Positions 26,609 through 35,046 of a stretch of DNA of 64,000 nucleotides are shown piece after piece; position 1 is the stretch's first letter; each line of letters opens with the position of its first letter. Source of the DNA: Fibrobacteraceae bacterium (GTDB taxonomy: Bacteria > Fibrobacterota > Fibrobacteria > Fibrobacterales > Fibrobacteraceae); NCBI GenBank assembly GCA_017631885.1, contig JAGBSH010000028.1:1-64000 (forward strand), given 5' to 3'. Below the pieces are notes generated by a model, which was not told the origin of the DNA, made no database searches, and saw only the letters and a list, made by a program, of their open reading frames with translations. Made by a program: the position numbers and the translations under genes.

Positions 26609-26952
26609 AAGGAAAGGTGATTTTTGCTTTGCAAAAATCGTCGACAAACCTAAACTTGTCATTGCAAGACGTGCTGAATGCACGCGACTTGCCGCCTGTC
26701 TCTTGTCCACGGTTCTTGTCATTGCGAACTCTGCAAGGGTAAAGCAATCCCTTTGCTAACAGATCGCCGCACTGCGTTCGCGATGACAAGTTACTAGTAG
26801 ATGGCTACGAGGCACAAGGCACTCACCATGACAACCTAGAACTTGCCACGCGGGTCTTGTCACGAGTTTCTTATCACTCGCGAACTACTTTTGTTATGGC
26901 AAAACGTGCAAAATGCACGGCGTGGCAATCCCATCGTTTCACAAACTCCCAC
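26609..26952. repeat. Intergenic cluster of degenerate palindromic repeats
   Basis: No gene is seen in this stretch. It holds several related pieces. CTTGTCATTGC occurs at 26655-26665 and 26715-26725, and its inverted form CGATGACAAG at 26781-26790. CGTGC-GCACG hairpins lie at 26670-26684 and 26905-26919, in the contexts GCAAGACGTGCTGAATGCACG and GGCAAAACGTGCAAAATGCACG. GCAATCCC occurs near 26744 and 26926. The CTTGTCATTGCGA ... GCAATCC ... CGCGATGACAAG wording recalls the mobile intergenic palindromic repeats found in many bacterial genomes. The local base composition is higher in G+C than the flanks. Copies look eroded. No transposase or attachment site is visible. Confidence 0.6.
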
Positions 26953-26988
26953 AAAAAAAAGAGCAAATACTTACGCATTTACTCTTTT
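26953..26988 (-). terminator. Terminator of the dapA / Cys-rich operon
   Basis: On the minus strand AAAGAGTAAATGC pairs with GTATTTGCTCTTT (13 pairs, two of them G-U) around a GTAA loop and is followed by a run of T. It lies 22 bases beyond the stop of the Cys/Asp-rich gene. Confidence 0.85.
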
Positions 26989-27010
26989 AAAAACAAAGTT
27001 CTTTAAAAAA

Positions 27011-27670
27011 TTATTCTTTGCAATTTTTTTCAATAACTTCAAGAACCTTAGCAGGATCTTCTTCAATTTCTGCAGAAGCTTCATCTACCAATGTGGCAAA
27101 TTCATCAAACCATTCTGCAAAAATTTCAACTTCTAAATGATCTGGCCCAGGAACTACAAGACGAGCCCCACAGCATTCACCAATATATTGTTCATACTTA
27201 GCGATTTCTGGACGCAAAAGACTCAAATCTAAACCATCCAAATCTTCTGGCCAAAGTTCGTCTTCACAACAGCAATCACATTCTTCATCAGAATCTTTAC
27301 AACAACAAGATTCTTCTTCGTCAGAACAATCGCATTTTTCGTCTTTGCAACCACATTTGCAATCATCTTCACAATCACAATCGCAGTCGCAATCACAGTC
27401 ACAACAACAATCACAGCAGCAATCGCAATCATCATCTTCTACACCGCTATTATAGTAGAATTCATCTTCTTCTAAATACAATGCTTCAACAAAAATACCT
27501 TTTGCTCCAAGGATTTTAGCAGCATCAACGAATTCTTCGAAGGTACCGGCAAAATAACGGCTAGCTTCAGCTTCTTCATTCAAAGTCTGGACAGGAATAG
27601 CTGTAAGACCATGTAGTTTTAAATTTTCAGAAATTTCTTCTGCAATAGATTTTTTCAAATTTTCAGACAT
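27011..27670 (-). CDS. Protein with a 24-cysteine Cys/Asp-rich tract, metallothionein-like insertion
   Basis: A 219-residue acidic, apparently cytoplasmic protein of unknown family (no signal peptide). Residues 1-78 and 137-219 look like two halves of an ordinary alpha/beta domain. Between them, residues 82-135 carry 24 cysteines interleaved with Asp, Glu and Lys: CCC triplets, then (Asp-Cys)5, CKCGC, CDC, and two more CCC triplets. The coding DNA mixes TGC and TGT and mixes GAT and GAC, so the pattern is not a recent uniform microsatellite. Such density of Cys and Asp suggests binding of thiophilic or divalent metals. Further cysteines (ECCGA, NCKE) follow in the C-terminal half. The gene starts 16 bases after dapA and ends at a good terminator. 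Metal binding is an inference; a role linked to DapA is unproven. Confidence 0.75.
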   Translation of the reverse strand: MSENLKKSIAEEISENLKLHGLTAIPVQTLNEEAEASRYFAGTFEEFVDAAKILGAKGIFVEALYLEEDEFYYNSGVEDDDCDCCCDCCCDCDCDCDCDCEDDCKCGCKDEKCDCSDEEESCCCKDSDEECDCCCEDELWPEDLDGLDLSLLRPEIAKYEQYIGECCGARLVVPGPDHLEVEIFAEWFDEFATLVDEASAEIEEDPAKVLEVIEKNCKE

Positions 27671-27686
27671 AATAAAATCCTTTAAT

Positions 27687-28643
27687 TTATTGGTGATACT
27701 TAAGCAAAGATTGAGCCTTTTCCTGAATAAGTTTCATAATACGAGCTTCTGCTTCATCGCCACGAGCTGTATCACGAACACTCACCAATGGTTGGAAAAG
27801 CGGGCTATTAAACAAAGTACCAAGAGGAATGGGGTTTTTACGGCAGAATGTTGCTTCTACATAATCGCGAGCCGCATCTTGCAAATCATCGCACTTTGTA
27901 AATTCACCTTTTAAGAAACTCTTGTGAAGTTCCACAAAAATTTTTGCTGCTTCAGGAATGTTTGCAGAAGCACTGATAAGGCCTTTACCACCCATTTCTA
28001 ACATATCAATGAAAAAGCCATCTTCACCGCTAAGAACAGCAAAATCATTATTAGCCGTTTCTTTAATCACACGAAGTGTATCTTCGTGAAACTTTTCTCC
28101 TATTCGGAAATCAACAGCTTGCTTTAAACCAATAATATTTTTGTCTTCAGAAAGGCGAATCAGAGTATCAGGATGAATATAACTTGCCGTACGGCCTGGG
28201 ACGTTATAAACGATAATCTTTGCACCTGTTTCTGAGCTCAAAGTCCGGAAATGTTTTTCAATACCTTCTTGAGATGGATTGTTGTAATACCCAGTAACGC
28301 AAAGTACAGGTACTTCAGCTATTTTCAAGACCTCTTCAATCATTTCTACAGATTCACGAGTACAATTAGAGCCAGCACCAGCAATAACTGGAACTCGACC
28401 ATCAACATAGTCAAGTGTAAATTTAATGATATCAAGGTGTTGCTTGTGAGTAACCGTAGCACTCTGCCCTGTTGTTCCAACAGGCAAAATACCAGTCACG
28501 CCAGAAGCGATTAAATCATCTATCATTTGTCCCATTTTCTTAAAATCTATCGAATTACGAAGATTTTTAGGGTCATCGGAACAAAGAGGAGTAAATATTG
28601 CCGGAAATACACCGGTTAATTGAGAAGCTTGTGTTATTTGCAT
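27687..28643 (-). CDS. dapA: 4-hydroxy-tetrahydrodipicolinate synthase DapA (or related aldolase)
   Basis: The protein is a TIM-barrel of the DHDPS/NAL family, 318 residues from the ATG at 28643. An upstream in-frame ATG at 28682 would add 13 residues; the shorter start aligns better with family N-termini (GVFPAIFTPL soon after the start). Signature elements are GTTGQSATV (substrate loop), YNVPGRT (the catalytic Tyr) and IIGLKQAVD (the Schiff-base Lys). DapA condenses pyruvate with aspartate semialdehyde for lysine and diaminopimelate, which peptidoglycan and Pal binding require. The protein is slightly longer than E. coli DapA (292). It is followed 16 bases later by the Cys/Asp-rich gene. 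An N-acetylneuraminate lyase-like activity cannot be fully excluded. Confidence 0.87.
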   Translation of the reverse strand: MQITQASQLTGVFPAIFTPLCSDDPKNLRNSIDFKKMGQMIDDLIASGVTGILPVGTTGQSATVTHKQHLDIIKFTLDYVDGRVPVIAGAGSNCTRESVEMIEEVLKIAEVPVLCVTGYYNNPSQEGIEKHFRTLSSETGAKIIVYNVPGRTASYIHPDTLIRLSEDKNIIGLKQAVDFRIGEKFHEDTLRVIKETANNDFAVLSGEDGFFIDMLEMGGKGLISASANIPEAAKIFVELHKSFLKGEFTKCDDLQDAARDYVEATFCRKNPIPLGTLFNSPLFQPLVSVRDTARGDEAEARIMKLIQEKAQSLLKYHQ

Positions 28644-28790
28644 AGTCCACAAAATATAAGATTTTTCAAAAGCAGAAATCATTTTTTCAAAAAAAACTGT
28701 AAAATTTAATGAAGAATGATTTCTAATTCGTTTTTTGAGCCAAAAGATTTTTAAATTGCTAGCAAACCTTTAATCAACAGGACCCTTTTT

Positions 28791-30404
28791 ATGGATTCTA
28801 TTACTCAAATCTGGAAAAAAATTCAATCCCCTGATACAGACCCATCTGCACTTAAGGCTTTGGTCGAAGAAGTCAAACAAGCAGCTATGGTTTCTGAAAG
28901 CCCAGCCAAGGTTAATTTTGGAACATCTGGCTGGCGTGGTGAAATCGGTTCAGAATTTACACTCAGGAACTTACAAGTTGTTGCTGCTGCTATTCTTAAA
29001 ATGTATCGCGAAGCCACTCCAGAACTTTGGGAATCTTTAGGTATTAAAGACTTTACTGAATTACAATCTCGCGGGCTTGTAATTGGTCATGATAACCGTT
29101 TACTTGGTCATGAATTCTGCCAAATTGTTGCTGCTTTATTTGAAAAAGCAGGCGTAAAAATCTATTATGGTGGCGAAATGGCTACCCCAGAATTTTCTGC
29201 CGCTGTAGAAATGTTAAATGCCGCTTGCTCCATCAATATGACTCCAAGTCATAACCCTAGTCATTACAATGGTATTAAATTCAATCCAGCTGATGGCGGA
29301 CCTGCAGGCCCAGAAATAACAAACATCATTACTAAAAATGCTAATGAAATGATGGAATCCCACGTATTTGAACCTCTCTCTGAAGTCAACTGGGAAATCA
29401 TTGATCCTGTAAAAATCTATGCTGAATTTTTACACCGTCAAGGCACAATTAATTTTGCAGAAATCCAAAAGCTTATTGCTAGCGGTAAATTAACTCTTGT
29501 TTGCGACCATGTTCATGGTTCTACCCGCGGCCGTCCGGCAGCATTGCTTGGTAATCCAGAATGCTTAGTCAGCTTAAGAACTGAAGACGACGCCTTATTT
29601 GGTGGTGTTGCACCAGAGCCATCTTCTAAAAACTTAGAAGGTGTTCGTAATGTTTTAGACAATAGCCAATCTGCTTTCCGTGTTGGCTGTATCTTTGACC
29701 CAGATGGTGACCGTGTTCGTTTCTACGATGGTTCTCGTGAAATTGATATGAATAGTTTCGGAGCCATTGCTTTCCATTATATGGTGGCTTATCGTAAAGA
29801 AGTTGGTGTAGTTGCAAAATCTGTTGCTACTTCAAACTTTGTAAATATCATTGCTGAAAAAATGGGTTGTTCTATTAAAGAAACATCTGTTGGCTTTAAA
29901 AACTTCCGCCCTTATTTAGCTCGTGATGCAAAAGAAAGAGCTTTAATTGCTTTTGAAGAATCCGATGGTATTTCTGGGTTAAATAATACTCTTGAAAAAG
30001 ATGCTCAGTTCGGTCTTCTTCTTGCATTAGAAATTGTTGCTGTAACTGGTAAAAACCTTGGCGAATACTTAGATGCTCTCTATGCCGAATTTGGTCGCCT
30101 CTACCCTACCCGTTCTGGTTTTGAAGTTGACAAATCTCTTGTTGGCGCTCCTCTTGTTGCAAAAGTAAATGCTATTGCAAAACTTGGTGAACCAGGTATG
30201 AAAATCATGGTTGGTGATAAAGAAAAAGAAGTTAAAGATCTTTTGACTTTAGATGGTGTTAAAATCATTTTCACAGATGATTCTTGGATGCTTATCCGTC
30301 CATCTGGAACAGAACCAAAAGTCCGCATTTATACAGAATGTCGTGCTCCAGAAGAAAAAGATGCTATGTTTGAATCAGCAAAAGCTCTTTTCTTCAAAGA
30401 ATAA
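28791..30404 (+). CDS. Phosphohexomutase (phosphoglucomutase/phosphomannomutase family)
   Basis: The 537-residue protein has the four domains of alpha-D-phosphohexomutases. The phosphoserine loop is TPSHNPSHYNGIK with Ser153. The metal-binding loop is DPDGDRVRF at 303-311. EESDGISG near 404 is the sugar-specificity loop and RPSGTEPKVRIY near 503 binds the phosphate. GTSGWRG at 44-50 is the N-terminal mark. The enzyme interconverts hexose 1- and 6-phosphates for glycogen, glycolysis and nucleotide-sugar supply. The GEGTS/GxExS form of loop 3 usually distinguishes activities; here EESDG resembles phosphoglucomutases. It is followed 9 bases later by the charge-block protein gene, probably in one transcript. 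Confidence 0.9.
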   Translation: MDSITQIWKKIQSPDTDPSALKALVEEVKQAAMVSESPAKVNFGTSGWRGEIGSEFTLRNLQVVAAAILKMYREATPELWESLGIKDFTELQSRGLVIGHDNRLLGHEFCQIVAALFEKAGVKIYYGGEMATPEFSAAVEMLNAACSINMTPSHNPSHYNGIKFNPADGGPAGPEITNIITKNANEMMESHVFEPLSEVNWEIIDPVKIYAEFLHRQGTINFAEIQKLIASGKLTLVCDHVHGSTRGRPAALLGNPECLVSLRTEDDALFGGVAPEPSSKNLEGVRNVLDNSQSAFRVGCIFDPDGDRVRFYDGSREIDMNSFGAIAFHYMVAYRKEVGVVAKSVATSNFVNIIAEKMGCSIKETSVGFKNFRPYLARDAKERALIAFEESDGISGLNNTLEKDAQFGLLLALEIVAVTGKNLGEYLDALYAEFGRLYPTRSGFEVDKSLVGAPLVAKVNAIAKLGEPGMKIMVGDKEKEVKDLLTLDGVKIIFTDDSWMLIRPSGTEPKVRIYTECRAPEEKDAMFESAKALFFKE

Positions 30405-30413
30405 AGAGGAAAT

Positions 30414-31304
30414 ATGAAAAAAATAATTGCTCTCTTATGTGCTTGTGCTCTTTCGAGTTTTGCACAAAAAAATACAGAATTCCAAGCTTTTGCGGGTGAA
30501 TTCCTTAAAATTGGCGATATGAAAGGTGGCTACCATTCTTTCTCTATGCCAGTTAAAGGCGAAGGTTGGGCTTTCCAAGCAGAAGGTCAGGTACAAGCTC
30601 CTGCAGGTGACCCGTATGTTTTGCTTGACGGTGTTATCGATGGACTAGTTTATGCTGTTATTGCTTATGTTCCTGCAGTTGCTGCTGGAACTGACGCTAA
30701 AGATTATCAGGTCGGTATGTTCGATATGATGATTTATTTAGAAGATGAAGCTGTAAAAGTCCGCGATGTAAAGTTCAAACTTTTACCTCCTGCAAATGAC
30801 GAATGGGCTCTTGATATGGCTCGTGACGCTGCTGAAATTGGGAATGCCTCAAAAGCAACTCTTTGGAATGGTTCTCACGATGTTGAAATCACACGCACCG
30901 CTGCAGTTCCTTTAACCAAAAAGGATTTACAACCTGCAAAACCAAAGCCAGCTGCTCGGAAACTTCCTCCTCCACCAGCACAAGAAGTAGAAGAAGCTGC
31001 AGAAGAACCAGTCGTTAAAAAACGTGTTGTTAAACGTAAAGCAGTTGCTGAAGAAGAAGAAACTCCAGCTCCTGTCAAGAAAAAACGTGTTGTTAAACGC
31101 AAAAAGGTTGTAGAACCTGAAGAAGATTATGAAGAAGAAACTCCTAAAAAGAAAAAAGTGGTAAAAAAACGTATCGTTAAAAAGAAACGTGTTATCGTTG
31201 AAGAAGAACCTGAAGAAGAAGAAGGTTTGACTATTCGCGAAAAACGTCGCCGTGCAGCCGCTAAACGCCAAAAAGCAGCGGAAGCTAGCGATTACGAAGA
31301 CTAA
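30414..31304 (+). CDS. Secreted protein with C-terminal Lys/Arg-Glu charge-block tail, unknown function
   Basis: No family is recognised. The 296-residue product has a signal peptide (MKKIIALLCACALSSFA) and a folded N-terminal domain of about 145 residues (GYHSFSMPVKGEGWAFQAEG, WALDMARDAAEIG). A Pro-rich linker follows at about 170-185 (KLPPPPAQ). The last 105 residues form alternating blocks: KKRVVKRK twice, KKKKVVKKRIVKKKRV, then EEEPEEEEG and a final KRRRAAAKRQKAAE. This is a polyampholyte tail, reminiscent of nucleic-acid- or polyanion-binding tails but on an exported protein. Good context: AGAGGAAAT before the ATG and a strong terminator after the gene. Cotranscription with the phosphohexomutase is likely by spacing. 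Confidence 0.7.
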   Translation: MKKIIALLCACALSSFAQKNTEFQAFAGEFLKIGDMKGGYHSFSMPVKGEGWAFQAEGQVQAPAGDPYVLLDGVIDGLVYAVIAYVPAVAAGTDAKDYQVGMFDMMIYLEDEAVKVRDVKFKLLPPANDEWALDMARDAAEIGNASKATLWNGSHDVEITRTAAVPLTKKDLQPAKPKPAARKLPPPPAQEVEEAAEEPVVKKRVVKRKAVAEEEETPAPVKKKRVVKRKKVVEPEEDYEEETPKKKKVVKKRIVKKKRVIVEEEPEEEEGLTIREKRRRAAAKRQKAAEASDYED

Positions 31305-31325
31305 TTTTTCTTGAAAAAAGTTTTT

Positions 31326-31354
31326 AAAGCGGAATTTTGAATTCCGCTTTTTTT
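31326..31354 (+). terminator. Terminator after the charge-block protein gene
   Basis: Stem AAAGCGGAATT / AATTCCGCTTT, loop TTG, then a run of T. It separates this gene from the aldolase, which must have its own promoter in the 160 bases that follow. Confidence 0.9.
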
Positions 31355-31515
31355 ATTCTTTTCCTACTATATCTAACATTAAAGAAAATCAATAATAAAA
31401 AGATTTATTTAATGCTTATTTTGCTTAAATAAAAGAAGATTTCTATGCACAAGCAAGATAAAATTTTATAACTTTTACTCGTGTTAACTTTAACCGCCAA
31501 ACAGAGGTAAAAAAA

Positions 31516-32517
31516 ATGGCTGTTTCTTATAAAGATCTCGGTCTTGTAAATACCAAAGAAATGTTTGCTAAAGCCATCAAGGGTGGCTATGCAATCCCTG
31601 CTTTCAACTTCAACAACATGGAACAGATGCAGGCTATCATTAAAGCCGCTGTCGAAACAAAGTCTCCTGTTATTCTTCAGGTTTCTAAAGGTGCTCGTCA
31701 GTATGCAAACGCAACTCTTCTTCGCTACATGGCACAAGGTGCTGTAGAATACGCTAAGGAACTCGGTTGCGAAAAGCCAGAAATCGTTCTTCACTTGGAC
31801 CACGGTGATACTTTTGAAACTTGCAAAAGCTGCATTGATTCCGGTTTCTCTTCTGTAATGATTGATGGTTCCCACCTTCCTTACGAAGAAAACGTTGCTC
31901 TTACAAAGAAAGTTGTTGAATACGCTCACCAATTTGACGTAACTGTTGAAGGTGAACTTGGCGTTCTCGCTGGCGTAGAAGACGAAGTTTCTTCTGACCA
32001 CCACACCTACACTAACCCAGAAGAAGTAATTGATTTCGCTACACGTACTGGTTGCGATTCTCTTGCTATTTCTATCGGTACTTCTCATGGTGCTTACAAG
32101 TTCACTCCAGAACAATGCACTAAAGACGAAAACGGCAACTTGGTTCCTCCTCCACTCGCTTTCGATGTTTTGAAAGCTGTTGAAGAAAAGCTTCCTGGTT
32201 TCCCAATTGTTCTTCATGGTTCTTCTTCTGTTCCTCAAGAAGAAGTGGCTACTATCAACAAGTTTGGTGGCGCACTTAAGGCTGCTATCGGTATTCCTGA
32301 AGAATGGCTCCGCGAATCTGCAAAGTCTGCTGTTTGCAAAATCAACATCGACTCCGATTCTCGCTTGGCTATGACAGCTGCTATTCGCCAGACTTTCGCT
32401 GAAAAGCCTGCTGAATTTGACCCACGTAAATACTTGGGCCCAGCACGTGACAATATGGAAAAGCTTTACAAACACAAGATCATTAACGTTCTTGGTTCCG
32501 ACAATAAGCTTGCCTAA
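31516..32517 (+). CDS. fba: Class II fructose-bisphosphate aldolase
   Basis: The 333-residue zinc aldolase shows HLDHGDTFETC with Asp95 and His96, EGELG with Glu145, IGTSHG with His191, and VLHGSSSVP with His234. These are the catalytic Asp and the metal ligands of the FbaA family. It cleaves fructose 1,6-bisphosphate into dihydroxyacetone phosphate and glyceraldehyde 3-phosphate in glycolysis and the reverse in gluconeogenesis. The AGAGGTAAAAAAA stretch before the ATG is a strong ribosome binding site. Codon choice is distinctly more biased than in neighbours (frequent AAG, GGT and CGC), as expected of a highly expressed gene. It is flanked by terminators on both sides, so it is a single-gene unit. 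Confidence 0.96.
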   Translation: MAVSYKDLGLVNTKEMFAKAIKGGYAIPAFNFNNMEQMQAIIKAAVETKSPVILQVSKGARQYANATLLRYMAQGAVEYAKELGCEKPEIVLHLDHGDTFETCKSCIDSGFSSVMIDGSHLPYEENVALTKKVVEYAHQFDVTVEGELGVLAGVEDEVSSDHHTYTNPEEVIDFATRTGCDSLAISIGTSHGAYKFTPEQCTKDENGNLVPPPLAFDVLKAVEEKLPGFPIVLHGSSSVPQEEVATINKFGGALKAAIGIPEEWLRESAKSAVCKINIDSDSRLAMTAAIRQTFAEKPAEFDPRKYLGPARDNMEKLYKHKIINVLGSDNKLA

Positions 32518-32530
32518 TTGTTTTGAAATA

Positions 32531-32567
32531 AAAAGTCTCCGATTCTTCGAATCGGAGACTTTTTTTA
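32531..32567 (+). terminator. Terminator of the aldolase gene
   Basis: A 15-bp stem AAAAGTCTCCGATTC / GAATCGGAGACTTTT, loop TTC, then T-run. The near-symmetric A and T runs would let it also act on the convergent small HTH-like gene that ends at 32583. Confidence 0.92.
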
Positions 32568-32582
32568 TGCTTAAGAAAAATA

Positions 32583-32804
32583 TTAAAGTTCTTTTGGGAA
32601 AACATCTTGCTTAGAATAAGGTACATCTGGTAAAAGAACTTTATTCAAAGCATCAACAATTTTCTGTTCCGCTTTTTTAGAAATAGGTCTAGTACCTAAA
32701 CGAGCTTTTTGAACTGTTTTATGCGAAAGTGTTCCTGGGAACACTTCCACTAAAGCATGATTTTTTAAACCAGCCTGTTCTAAAATATCATTTAGAATTG
32801 TCAT
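32583..32804 (-). CDS. Small HTH-like protein overlapping the phosphate transporter gene
   Basis: A 73-residue protein whose central part (VEVFPGTLSHKTVQKARLG, then RPISKKAEQKIVDALNKVL) resembles the helix-turn-helix of small Cro/C1-type DNA-binding proteins: TLSHKTVQKARLG would be the turn and recognition helix, and ISKKAEQKIVDALN the following helices. The ATG lies inside the last codons of the phosphate transporter gene (17-base overlap, different frame), so translation is probably coupled. A regulator of phosphate uptake is a natural idea but only an inference. The downstream bidirectional terminator closes the unit. Confidence 0.6.
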   Translation of the reverse strand: MTILNDILEQAGLKNHALVEVFPGTLSHKTVQKARLGTRPISKKAEQKIVDALNKVLLPDVPYSKQDVFPKEL

Positions 32805-35046
32805 TAGCTAAAAACTTCTTACAAACTTTTGTTAAATACATTGATTTATCAATCAAACTCTTTGTTTCATAAAGAATAGTTAAGTACAAAATAGTAGCTC
32901 CAGAAGCAATTTCTTTTTCTTGGATAGAAGACATTTCTTTTTTACGTCTAGCCACTACATCAGCACCGATTTCTAATGCACGAGTTTTCAATTCATCGTA
33001 TTTTTCAAAATTACCATCAAAAACGGTTCTTGCACAATCTTCAATGAAATCTGTTATCTGAGACCAGAATGCATCTAAATCCTTTTGGCGACGTTTAGAA
33101 AGCGGCGTAAAATGATTATCAATATGTTGCAAACAAGGGTCACAAATTCTATCCAAATTGAAAACAATATCACTTACACAATCATTACCTTGGTATAAGT
33201 AGAAACTCTTCGTTAAGTATATTGATGATTCCATTTTTTGAGAACAAGTCGCTCCTTGGTGTTTTAATTGACGAACAGAAATTTTTTCTTCATCAATCAA
33301 ACGATTGGTTTTTCTAAGTAAATTAAGGTCTCCATTTAAGAACCCATTTATAATATCTCTATACCTATCTTCTGCATGAACAAGCAACCACCCCCACGCT
33401 TCTTTAAAATGACTATTAACTAATGTAGCCGCTTTTTCAGGAGAGTTAGTAGAAAGAATATTCAAATAACGTTCTTCTGCTGGATTTACACCCTTATTTT
33501 TCTTTTTTTCATGGAATGTAGAACGTAAAAGCCAGAAAACAACCAAACCAAACAAAAGGAACGAAACAACAAATCCACCTTTATAAACGAGAAGACAAAT
33601 GAAAAAGCTACTCGTAAACGCAGCAAAAGCCGTGAAAAACCACCCACCAATAACTGAAAGTACACCTGAAATACGATAAACAGCTGTATCGCGCCCCCAA
33701 GCTTTATCTGCTAAAGATGTTCCCATTGCAACCATGAATGTAACATACGTTGTAGAAAGAGGAAGTTTAAATGCAGTTCCAGCAGCAATCAAGAGACTAG
33801 CAAGCATTAAATTTACAGAAGCTCGCACTAAGTCAAAAGCGGCTTTATCATCTTCGAGAGTGAGTTTAGAATCATCACGACGAAGTTCCATCCAAATGCG
33901 CCATTTTCTAGGCAAATATTTTGCAAAGAATTCACCCGTTGAATGGCTCCAACGAACAAGAGCTCTTGCCACTGGGTTTGTTCCAAAAGCTTGGTCTGCA
34001 GCCCCTTGTGCAGAAAGAGATACAGATGTTTGTATCACATTATGAGCTTTCTTTGACGTTACAAGAGCAAACATCATTACAACGCCCGCTAAAGAAAGGA
34101 TCCACCACTGTCCAGCCGCTGATTCACACAATGATTTCATTAAAAACGCATCTGGAGCCCCACCGCCATTTAAAGAAAAATCTTGATAAGAAGAAAGTGC
34201 TGCTAGAGGAACACCAATAAAGTTTACTAGGTCGTTACCAGCAAAAGCAAGTGCCAAAGAGAATGTACCAATTGCAACAATTGCCTTAAAAACATTCAAT
34301 TTCAAGAAATAACAAAGTTGCGAAAGTAAAGTAAAGGCAATAAATAAAATTACCAAAACCTCTGTTGAATGATTAAGCAAATATTTAAACCAATCTGCTT
34401 GTGCAAATACAGAACCTTTCAAACCTTTAAACAAGATAAAATAAATAATGGAACTAAATGAGAGACCTCCAAAAAGTCCTATAAAATATTTCATTTTCTT
34501 TTTAAAATCAAATGTAAATAGTAAACGCACCAAAAATTGAACTATAGTTCCAAATGAAAAGGCTATCGCTACAGAAAGGAATATGGCAAATATTACCGAT
34601 ATAGCTTTTTCTGTGTTGATTAATTCCCCAAATGATGGCGTATTTGGAATCATATATATTTTATAAAGTGCTAATGCAAAAGCTCCTCCTAACAATTCAA
34701 AGACTCTTGAAATTGTAGTTGATGTAGGCAATCCAAATGAATTAAAAACATCTAGCAATATGACATCAACAATCATGACACCAATAAAAATGGCCATAAT
34801 TTCTGAGAAATAAAAATGTTGAGGTTGAAAGATACCATGCCTTGCAATATCCATCATACCACTAGAAAAAGAGGCCCCGACAAAAATGCCAAGGGCTGCT
34901 ATAAATAAGATTTTTTTGAAAGAAAAAGCTTTAGCACCAACTGCAGAACTTAAAAAGTTCACTGCATCATTACTAACCCCTACAATCAAATCAAAAATTG
35001 CCAATGTGAAGATGAGTATTAACGCTATTAAATAAAGGGTTTCCAT
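32788..35046 (-). CDS. PiT-family inorganic phosphate transporter with PhoU-like C-terminus
   Basis: The ATG at 35046 (METLYLIAL) is chosen over an upstream frame start that adds 19 hydrophilic residues. The 752-residue protein carries the duplicated PiT signature: GVSNDAVNFLSSAVGAKA near residue 20 and FAGNDLVNFIGVPLAAL further on, with about ten to twelve membrane segments. The C-terminal about 230 residues are soluble and helical (SSIYLTKSFYLYQGNDCVSD, IDNHFTPLSKRRQKDLDAF), similar to PhoU-type domains. Long PiT proteins with such a tail are common in Bacteroidetes-like lineages. The protein imports phosphate (or metal phosphate) with H+ or Na+. The overlapping small HTH-like gene follows. 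Confidence 0.88.
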   Translation of the reverse strand: METLYLIALILIFTLAIFDLIVGVSNDAVNFLSSAVGAKAFSFKKILFIAALGIFVGASFSSGMMDIARHGIFQPQHFYFSEIMAIFIGVMIVDVILLDVFNSFGLPTSTTISRVFELLGGAFALALYKIYMIPNTPSFGELINTEKAISVIFAIFLSVAIAFSFGTIVQFLVRLLFTFDFKKKMKYFIGLFGGLSFSSIIYFILFKGLKGSVFAQADWFKYLLNHSTEVLVILFIAFTLLSQLCYFLKLNVFKAIVAIGTFSLALAFAGNDLVNFIGVPLAALSSYQDFSLNGGGAPDAFLMKSLCESAAGQWWILSLAGVVMMFALVTSKKAHNVIQTSVSLSAQGAADQAFGTNPVARALVRWSHSTGEFFAKYLPRKWRIWMELRRDDSKLTLEDDKAAFDLVRASVNLMLASLLIAAGTAFKLPLSTTYVTFMVAMGTSLADKAWGRDTAVYRISGVLSVIGGWFFTAFAAFTSSFFICLLVYKGGFVVSFLLFGLVVFWLLRSTFHEKKKNKGVNPAEERYLNILSTNSPEKAATLVNSHFKEAWGWLLVHAEDRYRDIINGFLNGDLNLLRKTNRLIDEEKISVRQLKHQGATCSQKMESSIYLTKSFYLYQGNDCVSDIVFNLDRICDPCLQHIDNHFTPLSKRRQKDLDAFWSQITDFIEDCARTVFDGNFEKYDELKTRALEIGADVVARRKKEMSSIQEKEIASGATILYLTILYETKSLIDKSMYLTKVCKKFLANDNSK

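Noticed and set aside
26607-27136. Short open frames (60-97 codons) in the repeat cluster
   Set aside because: They read through palindromic repeats or the terminator, lack Shine-Dalgarno sites, and overlap the 3' end of the Cys-rich gene.
27266-27427. Possible CRISPR or simple microsatellite in the hexamer-like repeat
   Set aside because: No regular repeat-spacer structure exists, and codons vary synonymously while the Cys/Asp pattern is kept.
27229-27435. A 68-codon overlapping frame in the Cys-rich gene (Ile/Val/Ala-rich)
   Set aside because: It arises from the repetitive Cys/Asp codons read in another frame and would give an implausible hydrophobic repeat protein.
31405-32475. A 356-codon open frame antisense to the aldolase gene
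   Set aside because: It mirrors the strongly biased codons of a clear aldolase gene, has no recognisable domain and no ribosome binding site. It is a shadow of codon usage.
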